NCBI GenBank assembly: GCA_002104945.1
Contig: MCFH01000039.1
Span: forward strand, 296,501 to 360,500
DNA length: 64,000 nucleotides
Origin: Piromyces finnis
Lineage: Eukaryota; Neocallimastigomycota; Neocallimastigomycetes; Neocallimastigales; Neocallimastigaceae
Direction: 5' to 3'
The position numbers and the translations under genes are program-made. This document shows, piece after piece, positions 59,731 to 64,000 of the stretch. Position 1 is the first letter of the stretch. The number at the start of each line of letters is the position of its first letter. The notes below the pieces were generated by a model. It worked only from the letters and a program-made list of their open reading frames with translations, was not told the DNA's origin and searched no databases.

Positions 59731-62700
59731 AACCAACTATTATATTATATAATATAATTTATTTATTAGTGATAAATTGAAAGTTAAGAAATTTTACATG
59801 GAAAAGGAAAAATAATGCATATAAATTTCTGTTTTAAAATAAATTGATGATATTACTTTTATCAATGTACTATGATTATTATTCTTTTATTCATTTGCTT
59901 TTATAATACGTTATTAATCTTTCATTATTAGTATTATTTATATCATGATATAATATTAATTTTTATTTTTCATATTATTTCGTGACTTTTATAATAATTA
60001 ATATTTAAATAATTCTAACAGAACTTTGAGGAGAAAAAAAAAAAAGCTTGAATTATCATTTATTTCTTTTAACAATCCATCTTAAAACTAAACCGTTCTA
60101 GTTTTTATAAAAATCTATATATATTATTTAGATGTAGTAGTGGTTTCATTAGATTTTAATATAATTACAATATTGTAATTTGTAATTATTATTTTTAGAA
60201 AACTTTACTTATTCCCCCCTTTCTTCTTTTTTATTTGAAATAAAATAAAGTAGAAATTTCATTTTAAATAATACATTATTTTTTAAGTATAAAAAAATTC
60301 TGAATTATTTAGAACTATCTTTGATAAAGTAGTAATGTATTTCAAATATTTTAAATAGTTTGCATAGATTTTTTCTTTATATCTTAAATGAATAACATAA
60401 AAAAAATAATAATAATATGAGATTAGGATAGTTGAAATGCATTACTACTTTATTAATTATTAAAAAAACAAAGTATTATTCTTTTTATAACATTTGAATG
60501 TAAAGCCAAAATGATAGATTTTTTAATACATTTTTTGATAGGTAAAAAAGGAAAGACAGAATAATGTAAAGTTTTATAAAATATTTTAATTAATAATATT
60601 TACTAGTTATGCAATTTCATATTAAATGATAATATAATGATAACAATCATTATATATAATTAGTAAAATAAAAATTGTATGCAAATATATATTAATTTTC
60701 TAAGAAGCTAATGAAGTTAACTTTTCTTAAAAGCAAAATTTATTTATATTGTTAATAATCATTAAAATAGAAACTTAGAAAGAGTAAATATTAAATATAT
60801 TATATGAATATAAAATTTTAATAGTACAATATCAATTTTTGTATATCTATACTGAATTTCTCCTCATCATTTTATTTGTGGATTAGCGTATATATCTTGA
60901 TGAGTATTTAATTATAGTCTAATAATAATACCTGTATTCTTATTATACCACCTAATTTGTTAGTCATTTATGAGCTGATATTATTCCCAATATTTGCAGG
61001 CCCAAGAACACTAATTCTAATGGAATACATTTTTCTCTCTAATGAGGAACTGTTAAAGATATCTTTTTATTCTATTAATCTCTGCATATTAGATGTATTG
61101 GGAGAATGACAACAAAGATAGTATGGAAAAAACTCAAAAAGTTATGTTTTGTACATTACTGTAAAATGTAAAATTTTTTAAAAAAATAATTTTTAAAATT
61201 AATTTCTACGCTATGCTTATTCTTAAATATATATAATAGAATATTAATAATAAATAACAACAATAACAATATTAAATGATAAAACATTATTATTCAATTT
61301 CAATTCATTGACTATAATAAAAATAAAAAATTTATTAAAGGTGTATTTATGATATTATAATTAATAATAACATGTAATCTTCAATAATTAAAAAATTATA
61401 TATAAATATTACATTATTTGTTCTAACAGTAACTCATTTAGATTTTTATATTTTATTTATTTATTTATTAATTTATTCATTTATATTTTATATTTAATTT
61501 ATTTATTTATTAATTTATTCATACATATTTTATATTTAATTTATTTATTCCAATATTTATTTATTCATTTATATTTTATATTTGATTTATTTATTTATTA
61601 ATTTATTCATTTATATTTATATGCTTTATATTTATTTATTCCAATATTTATTTATTCATTTATATTTTGTATTTTACTCATTTCTATTTTTATATTCTAT
61701 TTATTTATAGTTATACTTATTTATTCAATTAAAAAATTATATTTATTAAAGTTTTATTTGTTTATATTTTTTTATGAAATTGAAATGCTATTTTTAATAT
61801 ATTAATAACATATATTTTCTATATATTAAATATAAATTAGTAATAGTATAATTTCTTTTTTTTTTTTTTAATTTCGAATTTAATATAAAGAAATAATTAA
61901 AATTTAATATTTAATTTTCTTTTTCAAACTTTATTAAATAATAAACTAATAAAATTTGAAACTGAAATTAAAAAAATGCTCCATTAAAAATTAATCTTTT
62001 AAAAAGTTTTATTTGACAGAAAACAAAAAAAATGAAAAGACATTTGAAGAAGAATTTGGCATGAATGTTGTCAATACTGTCAATGCCGAAATGAAAAGAC
62101 ATTTTCATGAGCAAGTAACTACACCACTCTAATGATGTTCTTTTTTTTAATTTCTGTAACATAAAAGCATTTAGTTTAAAACTCTATTATAATTTTTTTT
62201 TCAATTCATATAAACATTTGATGTATTTCCTTTTTTACTTTTTCAAAACATTTTTCTTTTAAAAATTTTTATTTGTTTGTTTCAATTCTGGGTACAATCA
62301 AATCACAATTTATAATTTGATGATGGATTCTTTATTGAATAGATGTTGACCTTTTCTATTCTTTCGTTTTTTGTTTAAAGTTAACAATGTACATTTTATT
62401 AATTACCATTATTACTTTTCTAATATAAACAAATAAATAAAAATGAATGAATAAATACCTTTATAACATATTAAATAAATAAACACTATATTAGTAAATA
62501 AATAATAATATTTAAATAAATTCATTATTAATTAAATGAATAAATAAATATTAGAATAAATAAATTGTTTTTTTCTAAAATTCTTTTTCGGTGGGAAATT
62601 ATGTTAATTTTATTGGTAACATATAAAATTAAATTAATATAAATTAATATATGAATGATTATATTCTAATAAATTAAATAAAATATCCACATTTAAAATA

Positions 62701-63746
62701 GATAAAATGTAAAAAATTAAAATATAACATTCTGTTATTCAGTAAATAACCAACTATTAAATTTAACCAGTTTTTAGAATGAATTTTTTATTTACATACA
62801 AGAGAAACAAAAACAAAATTATAAAATGTATATAATCAGAATTACTCTATAAATATAAATAAATATTATAGGTATAATCTTCTATTATTTATATTTAAAT
62901 ATTCATTATTTATTTATTAGTTATTTTTGTTATTAATAGCTATAGTGTGTTTTCATTTTTATTTATTATTATCATTAATACATAATTAATATATGAATTA
63001 AATTTTCATCTATGGATTTATTTTTTAATATATTTAGAATATAATATTACATATATTAATTTTATATTAATATTTATTTAGTTTCTTATTATTTAATAAA
63101 GTTTAAGAAATTTACTTTAATATATATAATAAAAAAGAAATAATACAAAAAATAAAAACTAAATGGATAATATTATTATATAAATAAATTATTTCTATAT
63201 ATCAAATTAATTAAATGAATAAAAATTATATAATAAAAGTATATTCAATACTAATATAAAGTAAATAAATGAGTTATTAAATAACTAAATAAATGATTTT
63301 AATTAAAAATAAATGAATAGAAGTTTTAAAAAAATAATTTTTTTTTATATAAAAGTATCAATCCATACCCTTCCTTTATACAAAAAGGTTTAATTGTAAA
63401 AAAAAAATAAAGTCAACATTTATATATACTTAATTACGATTATATATAAATATTACTTTTTTTAAAAAGTGATTATCCATTTAGAAAAAAATAATAAATC
63501 TTTTTAAAAGAAAAAAGTTTTTAAAATAATCATTATTTATTTAAAAAAACTTTTTTTTTTTTGTATTGAAAATAGTTCAATAAATTAGAAAACATTATTG
63601 TATTATTACTATCTATTTATATTCTTTAGAATTTACATCATTTATTCATTGTAGATATAAAAAATAAATTTAATTTAAACCATTTATTAAAACAATCAAT
63701 AGTCAATATTAAAATTAAGTTATTATAATTGGAATAAAAATTAATT
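59731..63746. other. Long AT-rich intergenic region
   Basis: No gene I can support in 4 kb. A less AT-biased stretch at about 60840-61110 lacks an open frame. At 61430-61740 there are imperfect TTTATTTATTCATTTATATTTTA-type repeats. At about 61970-62160 a short minus-strand frame and a repeated ATGAAAAGACAT (62030 and 62090) do not look like a gene. Many ATAAATAAATGAATAAATA motifs recur at 62430-62560 and 63180-63320. The promoter of the gene at 63747 should be at the right end. Confidence 0.55.
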
Positions 63747-63814
63747 ATGGATTCTTCAAATTTAACTTCAGAGGATTACATCAAATTAATCCGTTCAACC
63801 GATTTGGAAACAAG
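63747..63814 (+). CDS. First exon of an unidentified gene (partial)
   Basis: The ATG opens a 22-codon frame plus two bases (MDSSNLTSEDYIKLIRST then DLET), followed by a consensus donor GTAAAT at 63815. Composition and codon use look coding, in contrast to the flank. The next exon is outside the window: the one AG nearby (63920) would run into a stop. I do not recognise the product. Confidence 0.55.
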
Positions 63815-64000
63815 GTAAATAATAGTATTTATAAGTATAGTTTGAATAATAATAATAATAATGAAATGTATTAGTTTTTACATATTATAATAATATATAT
63901 TTTTAAATTATTATTTATAGTTGAAAAAAAAAAAAATCAATTATTTGATAATAAATAACAAAGTATAATATATTTTTTAAATAATAGTCACTATTAATTG
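63815..64000 (+). other. Probable intron of the preceding gene
   Basis: Starts GTAAAT, contains an (AAT)n run and poly(A), and shows no acceptable acceptor before the window ends. Confidence 0.45.

Noticed and set aside
59407-59736. 109-codon minus-strand frame rich in FIYL
   Set aside because: Reads through a (TAAA)n simple repeat.
61968-62162. 64-codon minus-strand frame
   Set aside because: No start context, no motif, and composition like the flank.

Overview
The window is very AT-rich eukaryotic nuclear DNA with short AT-rich spliceosomal introns, asparagine-rich proteins and long homopolymer runs. The best taxonomic clue is the secreted enzyme at 26806-29286: a GH43 glycosidase with a CBM13-type module and two C-terminal cysteine-rich fungal dockerins. 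That architecture points to an anaerobic gut fungus (Neocallimastigomycota); this is inference from domain architecture, not a database match.

Host genes: a secreted PI-PLC-X-like phosphodiesterase (1-443, minus, partial), a two-exon zinc-independent NADPH oxidoreductase (5037-6232), the GH43 cellulosomal enzyme, tRNA-Thr(UGU) at 31776-31847, tRNA-Ile(UAU) with an intron at 53608-53700, a four-exon CDC5/CEF1 splicing factor (56234-59360, minus), and the first exon of an unidentified gene at 63747. Three decayed genes also occur: a membrane protein, an ankyrin-repeat protein and a LOR/tubby-like protein.

LINE region (6745-26142): an apparently full-length one-ORF LINE (APE, RT, CCHC) with 5' tandem monomers, then a second near-identical copy and a third, related 5'-truncated LINE, joined head-to-tail at poly(A) tracts. 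A reversed, 5'-truncated copy with a 15-bp target duplication lies at 23843-26127. Two older relics (6745-6820 and 22318-22556) show long occupation by this lineage.

LTR retrotransposon region (31859-53594), bracketed by the two tRNA genes. Element A (31863-42537, minus) is a gag-protease element with no RT or integrase. It is split by element B (34023-40151, minus), a chromodomain-bearing Ty3/Gypsy element with an apparent self-priming PBS. Element C (42542-51151, plus) is a nearly complete autonomous Ty3/Gypsy element abutting element A. Elements A and C share the same 4-bp target duplication (CTTT), the same first ten PBS bases and the same -1 frameshift architecture at the end of gag. Both sit at one point 12-15 bp upstream of tRNA-Thr. 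A solo LTR of the element A family, itself split by another solo LTR, ends 13 bp upstream of tRNA-Ile.

My main hypothesis is a pair of retrotransposons targeting Pol III start sites, in which the pol-less, gag-PR-encoding element A depends in trans on an element C-like partner. The remaining DNA is AT-rich intergenic sequence with simple repeats and a few hairpins.
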